Assembly (NCBI GenBank): GCA_944342055.1
Contig: CALVME010000040.1
Location: forward strand, 1 to 53,847
Reading direction: 5' to 3'
Origin: an uncultured Clostridia bacterium
GTDB lineage: Bacteria > Bacillota > Clostridia > Christensenellales > Borkfalkiaceae
DNA length: 53,847 nucleotides
The position numbers and the translations under genes are program-made. The notes under the pieces are model-generated. The model ran no database searches. It was not told where the DNA came from and was given only the letters and a program-made list of their open reading frames with translations. Positions 42,900 to 51,493 of this stretch are shown here, in pieces (position 1 is the stretch's first letter; each line of letters opens with the position of its first letter).

Positions 42900-43631
42900 T
42901 CAGATGGACGGAAGTTTGATCTCCAAATCTTTGTAATAGAACGTGCAACCCAACTCGAAATGCGTCAGCGTATCGCCGCTGAAATCTTCGTATTCCCGAC
43001 ACAAACCGGAAATACGCCCTTCTTTGTCGAACTTCACGACGTAACCGTCTCCCTCGAAATCATCCGCATCGACGTAACCTCTTCTCGCCTCGCTGAACAC
43101 ATAATCGTCAAAGCGATACCAATAGAGCAGACTGAGCAAATCGTCGAGGGTATCGGCAGCCACGCCGTAAGAGAGATAGGAAACGGAAGTTGTCCACTCC
43201 GCCGCCGCGTTCTTCCGATAGATCGTGTACGTTCCGTCCTCGTTCTTTATGCTGTAACGCTCTTCCTCAGGCTCCTCCTCGTCCACCTTGATGTCGCCGT
43301 ACTTGCCTTTTTGCGAAGAAGAGACCGACAGATATTGTTTTGCGCCGTCCATCACAAACGTATACGTCTCGCTCGACGTGATCTTCGATTTTACGCCGTC
43401 TATGTACGTCTCTCTCGTCATTTCCCTCTGATAAACCACTTCGCAATCGGAAAAGACGACGTCGAAATCCGCGCCGTATCCGAATATCTTTTCCCATGCC
43501 GCCTCGCTCACCTCTTGCGATTTCATGTGCTTCGCCTTCGATGAAACCGATGCGCACGACACGAGCCCGAACATCGCGCAAACGGCAAGGCCGAGCGCAA
43601 TTGCTTTTCCGATCGTTTTTCTGCCTTTCAT
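42900..43631 (-). CDS. Lipoprotein of unknown function
   Basis: 243 residues. The signal peptide MKGRKTIGKAIALGLAVCAM leads to the lipobox FGLVSC. The mature part is beta-rich and acidic, with repeated E-T-Y-x-F and K-x-x-D-x-x-G segments (SETYTFVMDGAKQYLSVSSS, EERYSIKNEDGTYTIYRKNA, GYVVKFDKEGRISGLCREYE). This recalls lipoprotein-localisation or substrate-binding barrels, but no family can be named. The ATG at 43631 has GGGAGG 6 bases upstream and a TTGAAA-17-TATAAT promoter. Convergent with spoIIID; they share a terminator. Confidence 0.85.
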   Translation of the reverse strand: MKGRKTIGKAIALGLAVCAMFGLVSCASVSSKAKHMKSQEVSEAAWEKIFGYGADFDVVFSDCEVVYQREMTRETYIDGVKSKITSSETYTFVMDGAKQYLSVSSSQKGKYGDIKVDEEEPEEERYSIKNEDGTYTIYRKNAAAEWTTSVSYLSYGVAADTLDDLLSLLYWYRFDDYVFSEARRGYVDADDFEGDGYVVKFDKEGRISGLCREYEDFSGDTLTHFELGCTFYYKDLEIKLPSI

Positions 43632-43666
43632 ACAACCTCCCTTGCAACAACTTACGTCACAAATTT

Positions 43667-43695
43667 ATTATATCACAGCATAAGCCGCATTTCAA
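43667..43695 (-). promoter_or_regulatory. Sigma-A promoter of the lipoprotein gene at 42900
   Basis: Minus strand: TTGAAA, 17 bases ending in TGA, TATAAT. The leader is about 30 bases with GGGAGG. It lies just after the stop of the cysteine desulfidase-like gene. Confidence 0.85.
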
Positions 43696-43715
43696 TACCT
43701 TTGCAACATCTTTTT

Positions 43716-44978
43716 TCAGCAATCCTCGGTCATAAGCCGAATGATCTCACGATCGGTGCCGTCCATGCCGTCATGTGCGAGGCAGCCGATCGCCGCGATG
43801 GTGTTTTCCACTCCTTTTCTGACGATGCCGTCCCCTCCGTAAAACTGATTGCCGTGCAGGATCATCTCCATGCCCAAAAGCCCCGCATCGATCGCAGAGG
43901 CGATCTTCGCCGCACAACTCGGCTTCGCCCCGTCGCAAATGACGCCGGAATTGATGGCGACCGCATTGACAATGGTATGCGCCACCGTGCGGAACGTATT
44001 ATCGACGAGAAACGCAATGCCTGCAGCGCAACCGACGCCTGCGGCGATCGCCCCGCAATAAGCGGACAATGTGCCGATGCCCGTTTTCAAATGAATGGTC
44101 ACCAGATTCGAAACGGCCAACGCCCGATAGAGCATGAGATCGGAAATGCCGTGGCTCCGCGCATAGACGATGACGGGGACGGAAGAGGTGATACCTTGAT
44201 TCCCGCTTCCCGAATTGATCACGACGGGAAGTTCGCAACCGCTCATGCGCGCGTCGGAAGCAGCCGCCGCATAGGCGCGCTCTTTGCAATAAGTTCCGCC
44301 GACGGAAAGGAGCGTCTTCCCAATGTTCGCGCCGTAATCGCCGCGCAACCCCTCTTCGGCGATGCGCATATTAAGTTCGATCTGATCTCCGAAAAGCTCT
44401 GCGCCTTCCTCTTCTGAAAGCTGAGACGCAAAGCGCAGGATGCCCTCCACCGTAAGCACGGCATCGGACCGTTCGGACGTCTCGGCGATCTCGCAGCTAT
44501 GAAGGCTCAGACCGTCCCGCTCCACGGAAACGACGTTGGTATGCTTCCCGACGATGCGCACGCGGGACCAATGTTTCGCCCCGCGCAGGACGACGGTCAG
44601 ATCAAATACAAACGATGATTCCGAACAGAAGATGGCGACAGGCACCCTCTCCATATATTCGGGCAGCGCGTCGATCTGTTCCTGCGTCACATCGGAGATC
44701 GCCTCCAACTTCTTTTCGGCAACTCCCGCCACGACGCCGACGGCGATCGCCGCGGCAATGCCTTTCAGCCCTCCCGTATGCGGGACAATGACGCTCTTGA
44801 CGTTCTTGATGATATTGCGGCTGAGGACAGCCTCGGCACTGACGACCTCTTCTCCCAGCGCATCGCGCGCAAGCGCAGAGGCGTAAGCGATCGCGATCGG
44901 CTCGGTACACCCCATGGCGGGAACAAGCTCCCGCTTCAGCACTTTTTTACATGCGTCAAAAAATTCTGCATCAGTCAT
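43716..44978 (-). CDS. cyuA: L-cysteine desulfidase-like protein (CyuA/YhaM, UPF0597 family)
   Basis: 420 residues. Family members break L-cysteine to sulfide, ammonia and pyruvate with a [4Fe-4S] cluster. LVPAMGCTEPIAIAYASALA near the N-terminus, VVINSGSGNQGITSSVPVIV in the middle and GVICDGAKPSCAAKIASAID near the C-terminus are the family cores; their cysteines (C of GCTEP, ICDG and SCAAK) are candidates for cluster ligands. Also AYCGAIAAGVGCAAGIAFLV. The ATG at 44978 has AGGGAAAG 9 bases upstream; a TTG at 45005 is the alternative. Upstream lies about 700 bases of AT-rich DNA with palindromes. Confidence 0.85.
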   Translation of the reverse strand: MTDAEFFDACKKVLKRELVPAMGCTEPIAIAYASALARDALGEEVVSAEAVLSRNIIKNVKSVIVPHTGGLKGIAAAIAVGVVAGVAEKKLEAISDVTQEQIDALPEYMERVPVAIFCSESSFVFDLTVVLRGAKHWSRVRIVGKHTNVVSVERDGLSLHSCEIAETSERSDAVLTVEGILRFASQLSEEEGAELFGDQIELNMRIAEEGLRGDYGANIGKTLLSVGGTYCKERAYAAAASDARMSGCELPVVINSGSGNQGITSSVPVIVYARSHGISDLMLYRALAVSNLVTIHLKTGIGTLSAYCGAIAAGVGCAAGIAFLVDNTFRTVAHTIVNAVAINSGVICDGAKPSCAAKIASAIDAGLLGMEMILHGNQFYGGDGIVRKGVENTIAAIGCLAHDGMDGTDREIIRLMTEDC

Positions 44979-45008
44979 ACTCACTTTCCCTGTCTTTTGT
45001 TTCAATTC

Positions 45009-45705
45009 CTCATAAGATTTCTATCTCTGCCGTGCCATTCAGAAGAATACACGATCAAACCAAGCTGAAAATAAGATACTATGTCAAACATAATTCAAGA
45101 TCGCAAACAAAGAACGAGCAATAATTCAATCCTATGCCCGACATAATACACAGGCACACAGGCGCGATACCGACGCAATTGCGCTTACACCTTCCAGGCA
45201 GCATCGCCACTCATCCGCAAGCAGAAAAGACAAACCTCCCTCCTTCCGCCGCATGCGGCAAAAACACCATATTACGCCACACATAATCCAAACAGAAACA
45301 GAAACACGCCTGCCCTCAAATTACCTGCGGTTTGCATATCCATACTTTCTCAAACATAGGACTTCGCTTTGTCCGCCCTCACACGCCATCGTTTTTACAA
45401 AGAAGAAAAGAACAGACAGCAAATTTTCAGTCCGCTTTTCCCAAAGCAAAAAACAAAGACGTGCATCAAACAAAACAAGTACTTCTGACAGTCATAGTTA
45501 TTATTTTTATTCACTTCACAACGCCGTTTCGGACGTAAAAACTCTTATTTCACGCAGAGCAATCCCTCAAACGCAAGCAAGTTTGAACTCATCGGAAAAA
45601 GTACGCTGCGTTTCGCAAAAAGGTCGTCAAAAACAAAACGCTTTAAAAATTGACAGGCAGGATAGGAGCCATATCAGCGTCTTTATATCAGACATATTGC
45701 ATGCT
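45009..45705. other. Long AT-rich intergenic region with no gene seen
   Basis: About 700 bases between the start of the cyuA gene and the end of the PAP2 gene. It is clearly more AT-rich than the neighbours. Open frames here have no ribosome sites or family pattern. The region holds copies of the TATGTCNGACATA-like palindrome (45081, 45133, 45271, 45684) and a TTGACA overlapping the first. I see no certain cyuA promoter. Confidence 0.65.
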
Positions 45706-45750
45706 TTATCCGAAAGACAAAGGCGAAACGCTCGACTGTTTCAGACATAA
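45081..45750. repeat. Cluster of TATGTCNGACATA-like palindromes
   Basis: Related 13- to 17-base inverted repeats are centred near 45087 (TATGTCAAACATA), 45139 (TATGCCCGACATA), 45279 (ATTACGCCACACATAAT), 45690 (TATATCAGACATA) and 45743 (TTTCAGACATAAT). The first two are 52 bases apart and the last two 53 bases. Further copies lie at 46130 (perfect: TATGTCAGACATA), 46922 and 50172. They could be operators of one regulator or a dispersed short repeat. Confidence 0.5.
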
Positions 45751-46275
45751 TGACAGACGTTCCTTCTCCTTCGGAACAACACGACAGGCAAAATGCGCCG
45801 CGATCATTCCGAACAATGCGCCGCAAAGGACGTCGGAAGGAAAGTGTACGTTGAGATAGAGACGAGACAAGCCTATCAATACGGCGAGAACCAACGCCGC
45901 CTTCCAAAACCTCTCTCGCCTCAAAACCATCACCCAGGCGAACGCAAAGGAGATCGCCGTATGTCCAGAAGGAAACGACGCGTCGTGCGGAGGCGCAACG
46001 ATCAGGGCGATGTCCTCGACTTCATACGGGCGAACGCGGTTTACAAGAGGCTTTACGGTGAGATTGCACAGCAAAAAGTCAAATACCATCGAGACTGCAA
46101 GGACGACGCCGAGGCGCCTCGTCGGCTTATATGTCAGACATAATGCCGCCAATATGATGCAAAAGATGCCGCTGTCGCCCAAATGCGTCACCTGCGTAGC
46201 CAACAGATCGAGAGGAGCGCACCACAATGTTTCACGGATCCAGGCAAGGATCGCAAGATCGACGTTCTGAATCAT
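45706..46275 (-). CDS. PAP2-family membrane phosphatase
   Basis: 189 residues with five to six membrane segments. The three PAP2 motifs are complete: KPLVNRVRP (K-x6-R-P), PSGHT, and SRLYLNVHFPSD (S-R-x5-H-x3-D), placing the active site at the outer membrane face. Likely substrates are undecaprenyl pyrophosphate (lipid-carrier recycling) or phosphatidate-type lipids; the sequence does not decide. The ATG at 46275 overlaps the stop of the M18 aminopeptidase gene (ATGA, 46272-46275), so both are on one message. A perfect TATGTCAGACATA palindrome lies inside the coding region at 46130-46142. The tail is basic and hydrophilic. Confidence 0.92.
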   Translation of the reverse strand: MIQNVDLAILAWIRETLWCAPLDLLATQVTHLGDSGIFCIILAALCLTYKPTRRLGVVLAVSMVFDFLLCNLTVKPLVNRVRPYEVEDIALIVAPPHDASFPSGHTAISFAFAWVMVLRRERFWKAALVLAVLIGLSRLYLNVHFPSDVLCGALFGMIAAHFACRVVPKEKERLSLCLKQSSVSPLSFG

Positions 46276-47522
46276 TTTGATTCGCGAAAAGCGACGGAGT
46301 TCTCTCCGAGCTCAAAGTCTGCCGAATAAAAAGCAACCAAGCCCTTTTGCAGCGCGTCCAGATCAGACTTCGCCACACATTCTACCGCCGAATGCATAGC
46401 AAGCTGCGCAAGCCCCATATCGACGGTCAGCATGCCGACCTGAGAGAGGCTGATCGCGCCGAGCGTACTGCCTGAGGCCATATCCGAACGATTGTAAAAT
46501 GTCTGACAGAGTACCCCCGCCTTTTTGAAGATCGAGCGGATGACAGCCGCCGAAAGCGCCTCCGTCGTATAGGCTTTGTTGGCGTGCGCTTTGATCACCA
46601 CGCCCCCGCCTGTCACGGGGCGATTGGTCGGATCGCACTTCTCAGGATGGTTCGGATGCACCGCATGCGCATTATCCAAAGAGATCGCAAAACTTCCGGC
46701 ATAGGTCTTCTCCGCATCGATTTGCAGCGCAGCACAGACTCTGCCAAGCACAGACACAAGGAAATCCGAGCCGGCTCCCTGTCTCGTGCGGCTGCCCACC
46801 TCCTCGTGATCGAACAAAGCGGCGACGCAGATCCCTTCTCCTTCCCCCTCGCACAAAGCGGCCAAAGAAGAATATGCACTCGTCAGATTGTCCAGCCTGG
46901 GGGAACACAAAAACTCCCCGTTTATGCCAGACATAAACGGCAATTCATCGGGAGCGAGAAACAGATCGTACGCGATCGCATTCGGATATCCAAGGCTCTC
47001 GGCAACGCTTTTCCCCTTCAATCCGACCAACGGCAATAAGTCGTTCTGCGGGTTGACCGCAAAGCCGTCGTTCACCGTTCTGTTCATATGAATGGCAAGA
47101 GAAGGGATCGTCACGACGTACGAACTGACCGCGTTGTGCGCTTCCACCCCGTCCTCTGTCTCACATACTACCTGTCCCGCGACGCGAAGAGGGCGATCAA
47201 AAAAGGAATACCAGATCCCTCCGCCGTATCTCTCGGTGTTCCATTTTACATAGATGCCGCTTTGCATTTCCGCATTTTCTTTGAGTTTGATCGCGGGCGA
47301 ATCGGTATGAGAAGAGACGATCTTAAAATACGGGCGGCTCCCGACGCGGAACGCGATGAGGCTGCTTCCGCCCCTCTTGACATAATATTTGCCATTGACA
47401 ACGATATGCCAACTTTCGTTTTCCCTCAGCGCCTCGAATCCGTTCTCACGCAACATGGCTTCCGCATGTTCTGTCGCCTGATATGCCGTATAGGAACGCG
47501 CAAGGTAAGTCTGAAGATCCAT
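46272..47522 (-). CDS. apeB: M18 family aminopeptidase (ApeB type)
   Basis: 416 residues, cytoplasmic zinc aminopeptidase. Motifs: FKIVSSHTDSPAIKLKENAE (His), FLCSPRLDNLTSAYSSLAAL (bridging Asp in R-L-D-N), CVAALFDHEEVGSRTRQGAG (Glu-Glu) and VDMGLAQLAMHSAVECVAKS (His). These are the ligands of the M18 two-zinc site. It is shorter than the other M18 copy at 29135-30505 and is the commoner bacterial form. The ATG at 47522 has GAAGAGGG 7 bases upstream and a TTGCCA-17-TATAAT promoter. It is first in a unit with the PAP2 gene. Confidence 0.94.
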   Translation of the reverse strand: MDLQTYLARSYTAYQATEHAEAMLRENGFEALRENESWHIVVNGKYYVKRGGSSLIAFRVGSRPYFKIVSSHTDSPAIKLKENAEMQSGIYVKWNTERYGGGIWYSFFDRPLRVAGQVVCETEDGVEAHNAVSSYVVTIPSLAIHMNRTVNDGFAVNPQNDLLPLVGLKGKSVAESLGYPNAIAYDLFLAPDELPFMSGINGEFLCSPRLDNLTSAYSSLAALCEGEGEGICVAALFDHEEVGSRTRQGAGSDFLVSVLGRVCAALQIDAEKTYAGSFAISLDNAHAVHPNHPEKCDPTNRPVTGGGVVIKAHANKAYTTEALSAAVIRSIFKKAGVLCQTFYNRSDMASGSTLGAISLSQVGMLTVDMGLAQLAMHSAVECVAKSDLDALQKGLVAFYSADFELGENSVAFRESK

Positions 47523-47553
47523 ACAAATCCCTCTTCTTTTCTTTTTATCTTAC

Positions 47554-47582
47554 ATTATAATATTTTTTCAAACGAATGGCAA
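47554..47582 (-). promoter_or_regulatory. Sigma-A promoter of the apeB-PAP2 unit
   Basis: Minus strand: TTGCCA, 17 bases, TATAAT; leader of about 25 bases with a purine-rich ribosome site. Confidence 0.78.
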
Positions 47583-47746
47583 GAGTTTTTTACTTTTCTC
47601 GCCAAACAGAATTTCGCAATTACCTTCCCGACGCTTTTTTGCCGCTATTCCGATCTGTCGTACCCATCCACAGACGCATTTTCCGTTGTTCCCGTCAGAA
47701 ATACTTGCCCATCCGTTTTTACGCATGTTCGAGCAGCGTCACATCC

Positions 47747-47775
47747 TTGCTTTTTTCGGGCAAAACTGCTACAAT
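47747..47775 (+). promoter_or_regulatory. Promoter of the RNA methyltransferase gene, predicts leaderless mRNA
   Basis: TTGCTT, 17 bases, TACAAT, then six bases and the ATG at 47782. No ribosome site lies between. Confidence 0.75.
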
Positions 47776-47781
47776 GAATGC

Positions 47782-48936
47782 ATGGAACTTATGATCCCCT
47801 GCGCTTCCGGGCTGGAAGCGATCGTCAAACGCCAACTCGCGCAGCTCGGCTATCCTCACGCCCCCGCCGAAAACGGCAGGCTGAACCTGACGGGAGACTG
47901 GTCAGACGTCGCAAGACTCAACGTCTTTCTCCGAAGCGGCGAACGCGTTCTCATCAAGCTGCTCTCCTTTCACGCAGAGACTTTCGACGAACTGTTCGAC
48001 GGAGTTTATGGCATACCCTGGGAAAACTGGCTCGATCTGCACTCGCTCGTTTTGATCGACGGAAAAAGCGTCAAAAGCAAGCTCGGAGCCATCAAAGCTT
48101 CCGGCGGGGTCGTAAAAAAAGCGATCATGCGAAGGCTGTGCGAAAAATTACACAGCCGCTCGCCCCGTTTAGAGGAAGACGGCGCACGCAGCATCGTCGG
48201 CGTCTCCATCTTCTGCGACGAAGTGACCGTCACTCTGGACACAAGCGGAGACGGACTGCACAAGCGCGGATACCGCTCCCTCGCTTATACGGCGCCGCTC
48301 AAGGAGACGACCGCCGCTGCACTCATCGATATGACCTATTACAACGCCGACAAGCCCTTTGCCGACCTGTTTTGCGGAAGCGGGACACTGCCGATCGAAG
48401 CGGCAATGCGCTCCCTGCACATTGCCCCAGGCATGCATCGCTCCTTTGACTTCACGGCATGGAAATGTGCGCCGAGGCAAGTCCTCGAAAACGCCCTGAC
48501 GGAAGCAAAAGACGCCGTTTCCCTCCGTCCGCTGTCTGTTTTGGCACGAGACATCTCCAAAGACGCCGTCTCCATCGCACAATATCACGCCAAACGCGCA
48601 GGCGTACACAAATTCATCCGCTTTGAAACGGGGGACATGCGCACCTTTCGCAGTCAAGAGCGGTACGGCATCCTGCTTTCCAATCCTCCTTACGGGGAAC
48701 GGTTGTCCGACAAGGAATCGGTCAAAACCCTCTATCGGGATCTCGGAAAGGTTTATTCCTCCCTTTCAGACTGGAGCGCCTATCTGCTGACGGGACTGCC
48801 GGAAGCCGATCGCTATTTCGGAAAACACGCCGACAAGAAGAAAAAAATATGGAACGCAAACATTGAATGCGGATTTTATTCCTTTCTCGGCGCTCCTCCC
48901 CCCAAAGAGCCGCGCCGCACGCAAGAAATACTTTGA
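47782..48936 (+). CDS. THUMP-domain class I rRNA methyltransferase (RlmL/YpsC-like)
   Basis: 384 residues, likely an N2-guanine methyltransferase of 23S rRNA. N-terminal THUMP region (MELMIPCASGLEAIVKRQLA ... LFDGVYGIPWENWL) and a SAM-dependent domain with PFADLFCGSGTLPIEAAMRS (SAM loop), SVLARDISKDAVSIAQYHAK (second acidic loop), and the catalytic motif LLSNPPYGERL. Length and layout fit the YpsC group. The ATG at 47782 is 6 bases from the -10 box, with no ribosome site. The C-terminus (GAPPPKEPRRTQEIL) is basic and Pro-rich. Convergent with the ZIP gene, separated by a terminator. Confidence 0.92.
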   Translation: MELMIPCASGLEAIVKRQLAQLGYPHAPAENGRLNLTGDWSDVARLNVFLRSGERVLIKLLSFHAETFDELFDGVYGIPWENWLDLHSLVLIDGKSVKSKLGAIKASGGVVKKAIMRRLCEKLHSRSPRLEEDGARSIVGVSIFCDEVTVTLDTSGDGLHKRGYRSLAYTAPLKETTAAALIDMTYYNADKPFADLFCGSGTLPIEAAMRSLHIAPGMHRSFDFTAWKCAPRQVLENALTEAKDAVSLRPLSVLARDISKDAVSIAQYHAKRAGVHKFIRFETGDMRTFRSQERYGILLSNPPYGERLSDKESVKTLYRDLGKVYSSLSDWSAYLLTGLPEADRYFGKHADKKKKIWNANIECGFYSFLGAPPPKEPRRTQEIL

Positions 48937-49040
48937 AAATGCGTCAAAAACTAATCTGAAATCAAAAAATATTTCCCATCAGCCTCGTGCAAAGCCGTTT
49001 TTTATTGAAAAACAGGACGATACGCGCAAACACAGCAAAA

Positions 49041-49138
49041 TCTCCGCAATATCGGCGGCAAAACGCATGCAAGCCGATAAAGCGCCGCTATTTTGCGTGG
49101 CAATTTCTCCGCAATATCGGCAGTAAAACGCACGCAAG
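49041..49138. repeat. 33-base direct repeat, two copies 65 bases apart
   Basis: TCTCCGCAATATCGGC...AAAACGC begins at 49041 and 49106, with a few differences. It lies in the 310-base gap after the methyltransferase gene (48937-49246), where I see no gene. Confidence 0.75.
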
Positions 49139-49246
49139 GCAAGCGCGCCGTCGGAAGTTCGAAGAACTCCACCTCTAACAAAAAAGACGGATCTTTCGCA
49201 AGCAGATCACTTCGCTCGCCGACCCGTCTCAACACATTCAGATACG

Positions 49247-49284
49247 AAACATGAGGCAAACCGTTCGGGTTTTGCCTCATGTTT
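49247..49284. terminator. Bidirectional terminator between the methyltransferase and ZIP genes
   Basis: Perfect 14-bp stem AAACATGAGGCAAA with a 10-base loop; T-rich on the plus side, shorter on the minus side. Confidence 0.9.
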
Positions 49285-49290
49285 TGTCTG

Positions 49291-50052
49291 TCATCCCAAA
49301 GCAGTATCCAAAAGCATCATGAGAGTAAATCCCAGCACGACGCTGACGCTCGATAACAGTTTATTTTCCGAAAAACAGGTCGGAATGAGCTCAGAACATA
49401 CCACCGCCACCATTGCCCCCGCGGAAAACGCCAACACCCACGGCAACAACGCCGTACAGAACAAAACGAAAATAACCCCGAAAAGGCACGCAACGATCTC
49501 AACGAATCCGGAAAACTGCGCGACCAGAAAGCTTTTTTTGGAAGAACTTCCTGCCGCCCGCAGCGGAAAAGCGACACACATTCCTTCGGGAAAGTTCTGA
49601 AGACCGATTCCGATCGCCAGACTGAGAGCGGAAGCGACCCCTTCCTCCAAGCCTGCCGCCGCTCCGAACGCAACGCCGATCGCCATACCCTCAGGAATGT
49701 TGTGAAGCGTCACGGAAAAGACCAGAAGCGCCCCGCTCGACGCAGTTTTTCCCTGTATTTTTTCAAGAAAAATATCAGAAAACGCAATGAACAGACCTCC
49801 GAGGCAAAATCCAAAAGACACGACAGCCCAGGAGGGAAGCGGCGTATCATACTCCAACGCAGGAAGAAGAAGAGAAAAGAAGCTTGCGGCGATCATAATT
49901 CCCGCCGCACAGCCCGTCATTAACGTCAGAAAGCGCTTTGGCAGTTTTGCGGCAAAAAAAACCACCGTTCCGCCCAGCGCCGTCATGCCATAAGTAAACA
50001 AAGACGCAAGCAAAGCCTGCAAAAAAACAGGAAGAGACAAAAACCAATCCAT
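49291..50052 (-). CDS. ZIP-family metal transporter
   Basis: 253 residues, seven to eight membrane helices. Metal-site helices are present: FSVTLHNIPEGMAIGVAFGA (H-N-x-P-E-G of helix 4) and IGIGLQNFPEGMCVAFPLRA (helix 5). Between helices 3 and 4 is a short loop without a His-rich stretch. It imports zinc or other divalent metals into the cytoplasm. The start at 50052 (MDWFLSLPVF) follows ACGGAG; the 20-residue longer frame is less likely. A 19-base palindrome (50172-50190) lies about 120 bases upstream and could be a metal-responsive operator. Confidence 0.92.
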   Translation of the reverse strand: MDWFLSLPVFLQALLASLFTYGMTALGGTVVFFAAKLPKRFLTLMTGCAAGIMIAASFFSLLLPALEYDTPLPSWAVVSFGFCLGGLFIAFSDIFLEKIQGKTASSGALLVFSVTLHNIPEGMAIGVAFGAAAGLEEGVASALSLAIGIGLQNFPEGMCVAFPLRAAGSSSKKSFLVAQFSGFVEIVACLFGVIFVLFCTALLPWVLAFSAGAMVAVVCSELIPTCFSENKLLSSVSVVLGFTLMMLLDTALG

Positions 50053-50171
50053 CTTTCGAACTCCGTAAGTATCTGCTATCACAATATGCAGATAGTACAA
50101 AATTCCGTGCAAGACACGTCAAAAACCCGCAAATCGCTGCTTTTTGCCCCATTTCTGTAATGTTTTTATAT

Positions 50172-50190
50172 TACTACGTCTGACATAGTA
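50172..50190. promoter_or_regulatory. Palindrome upstream of the ZIP gene
   Basis: TACTACGTC, T, GACATAGTA: 9-base arms with one mismatch. The core GTCTGACATA matches the palindrome group at 45081-45750. Confidence 0.55.
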
Positions 50191-50212
50191 TATTATAATA
50201 ATCTATATATTG

Positions 50213-50234
50213 AATTATACAATATTGTATAATT
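50213..50234. repeat. 22-base perfect palindrome
   Basis: AATTATACAAT followed by its exact complement, in an AT-rich gap (50053-50270) between the ZIP gene and the galM terminator. No gene reads from it. Possible operator or fold. Confidence 0.55.
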
Positions 50235-50270
50235 GTGTATATTTGACATTGTCTGTTTTTGGCAAACGAA

Positions 50271-50306
50271 AAAGAGGGAGAACTCTCATTGAGAGTCCCC
50301 CTCTTT
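50271..50306 (-). terminator. Terminator of the galK-galM unit
   Basis: AAAGAGGG ... CCCTCTTT with an inner ACTCTC/GAGAGT stem, then CTTTTTC on the minus strand, about 45 bases past the galM stop. Confidence 0.85.
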
Positions 50307-50352
50307 GGTTTTCCCGTTGTTTCGGATTATTTTTGTCGTTTCGAATTATTTT

Positions 50353-51396
50353 TCAGGATTTTGTACTGAAACGATAAGCTGCGCCAAAGAAATACCGTTT
50401 TCCCGCCTCATAAATCGAAGAACCGTACTCCGCATACGCAGGAACGTTCACGTTATTGGGTATTGCCTGCGTTTCCAGGCAGAAACCGTTCCTTTTTGCA
50501 TAATAATGACCGAATTTTCCGCTCTGTGCCAACCCGTTTCCGGAATAGAACTGTACCGCCGGCATATCGGTGAAGCATTCCATTGCGATACCCGTATCGG
50601 GAGAAAGCACTTCCGCATATTTCTGATAGTTTCCCGCTCCGTTTTTCAGAACATGGCAATGGTCGTATCCCCCACCTTGCCTTAAGTCAATGTCGTCGAC
50701 CTCAATGTCTTGCCCGATCGCTTTTGGCGCATTGAAATCAAACGGCGTCCCCTTGACCTGCCTGAACTCACCGAGCGGAATCATCGTGTCGTTCGTAGGC
50801 GTGATCACATCGCAGTCGATCCACAGCACATGGTTCGCAACCGACCCGTTTCCCTCTCCGGAGAGATTAAAGTACGCATGATTGGTCAGATTGATCGCCG
50901 TCTTTTTGTCCGAAATTGCGTCGTAAACGATTCTCAGCTCACTTTTGTTAAAAGTATAAATAACATGCACATTCAGCGTACCGGGATAATTTTCTTCTCC
51001 GTCGGGGCTGACGTAATAGAGATGCAGCTCATCCCCCTTGATCTCGTGCCCCCAGATTTTTTTATCAAATCCTACAGCACCGCCATGCAAATGATTGCCG
51101 CGATCGTTGCAGTAGAGCGCATAGTCTTTTCCGTCGATGGTGAGTCTGCCCCTGTCGATGCGGTTTCCGAACCGACCGATCAGCGCGCCGAGAAATCCCC
51201 CGTTGTTTTCATAGCCGGCTACGTCGTCATAGCCCAAAATGACGTCCACCAAATTCCCGTTTCGGTCGGGAACAACCAGACTTTGCAGCGTACCGCCGTA
51301 ATTCAAAATGACTGCCCTGCTCTGCCCATCCGTCAACGTAAAGGCAAGCACTTCCTTGCCGTCCTTCGTCTTGCCGAACAACTTTGTTTCGATCAT
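50353..51396 (-). CDS. galM: Aldose 1-epimerase (galactose mutarotase)
   Basis: Converts beta- to alpha-D-galactose for galactokinase. 347 residues with NYGGTLQSLVVPDRNGNLVD, LGYDDVAGYENN, GALIGRFGNRIDRGRLTIDG, NHLHGGAVGFDKKIW (catalytic His and HGG) and INLTNHAYFNLSG (second His), then GGGYDHCHVLK and an N-terminal-to-C-terminal layout typical of GalM. VQFYSGNGL gives the conserved Gln/Tyr patch; the catalytic base Glu lies near CLETQAIPNN. Start ATG at 51396 follows AAAGGAG. It lies 97 bases after galK in the same direction; the two form a galactose unit. Confidence 0.95.
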   Translation of the reverse strand: MIETKLFGKTKDGKEVLAFTLTDGQSRAVILNYGGTLQSLVVPDRNGNLVDVILGYDDVAGYENNGGFLGALIGRFGNRIDRGRLTIDGKDYALYCNDRGNHLHGGAVGFDKKIWGHEIKGDELHLYYVSPDGEENYPGTLNVHVIYTFNKSELRIVYDAISDKKTAINLTNHAYFNLSGEGNGSVANHVLWIDCDVITPTNDTMIPLGEFRQVKGTPFDFNAPKAIGQDIEVDDIDLRQGGGYDHCHVLKNGAGNYQKYAEVLSPDTGIAMECFTDMPAVQFYSGNGLAQSGKFGHYYAKRNGFCLETQAIPNNVNVPAYAEYGSSIYEAGKRYFFGAAYRFSTKS

Positions 51397-51440
51397 TCTT
51401 TTTCTCCTTTTGGGGCATCCCCCATTCTTTTAACATACTT

Positions 51441-51465
51441 CGCGCCGCCTCAGTCGGTCGGCGCG
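51441..51465 (-). other. Intergenic hairpin between galK and galM
   Basis: CGCGCCG, 11 bases, CGGCGCG. The minus-strand transcript has no U-run after it, so it is not a terminator for galK; it may stabilise the galK message. On the plus strand a short T-run follows, but no plus-strand gene ends here. Confidence 0.4.
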
Positions 51466-51493
51466 ATTTTTCTCTTCTTTGCAAATCCTGCCT

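Noticed and set aside
45253..45750. 165-residue plus-strand open frame in the AT-rich gap
   Set aside because: Low-complexity Ser/Lys-rich sequence with no ribosome site, crossing several palindromes; no family pattern.
46919..46937. Operator copy inside the apeB gene (TTTATGCCAGACATAAA)
   Set aside because: It encodes FMSGIN, a stretch fitting the enzyme sequence, so chance resemblance is the simpler reading.
51441..51465. Terminator between galK and galM
   Set aside because: No U-run follows on the galK strand; kept only as a hairpin.
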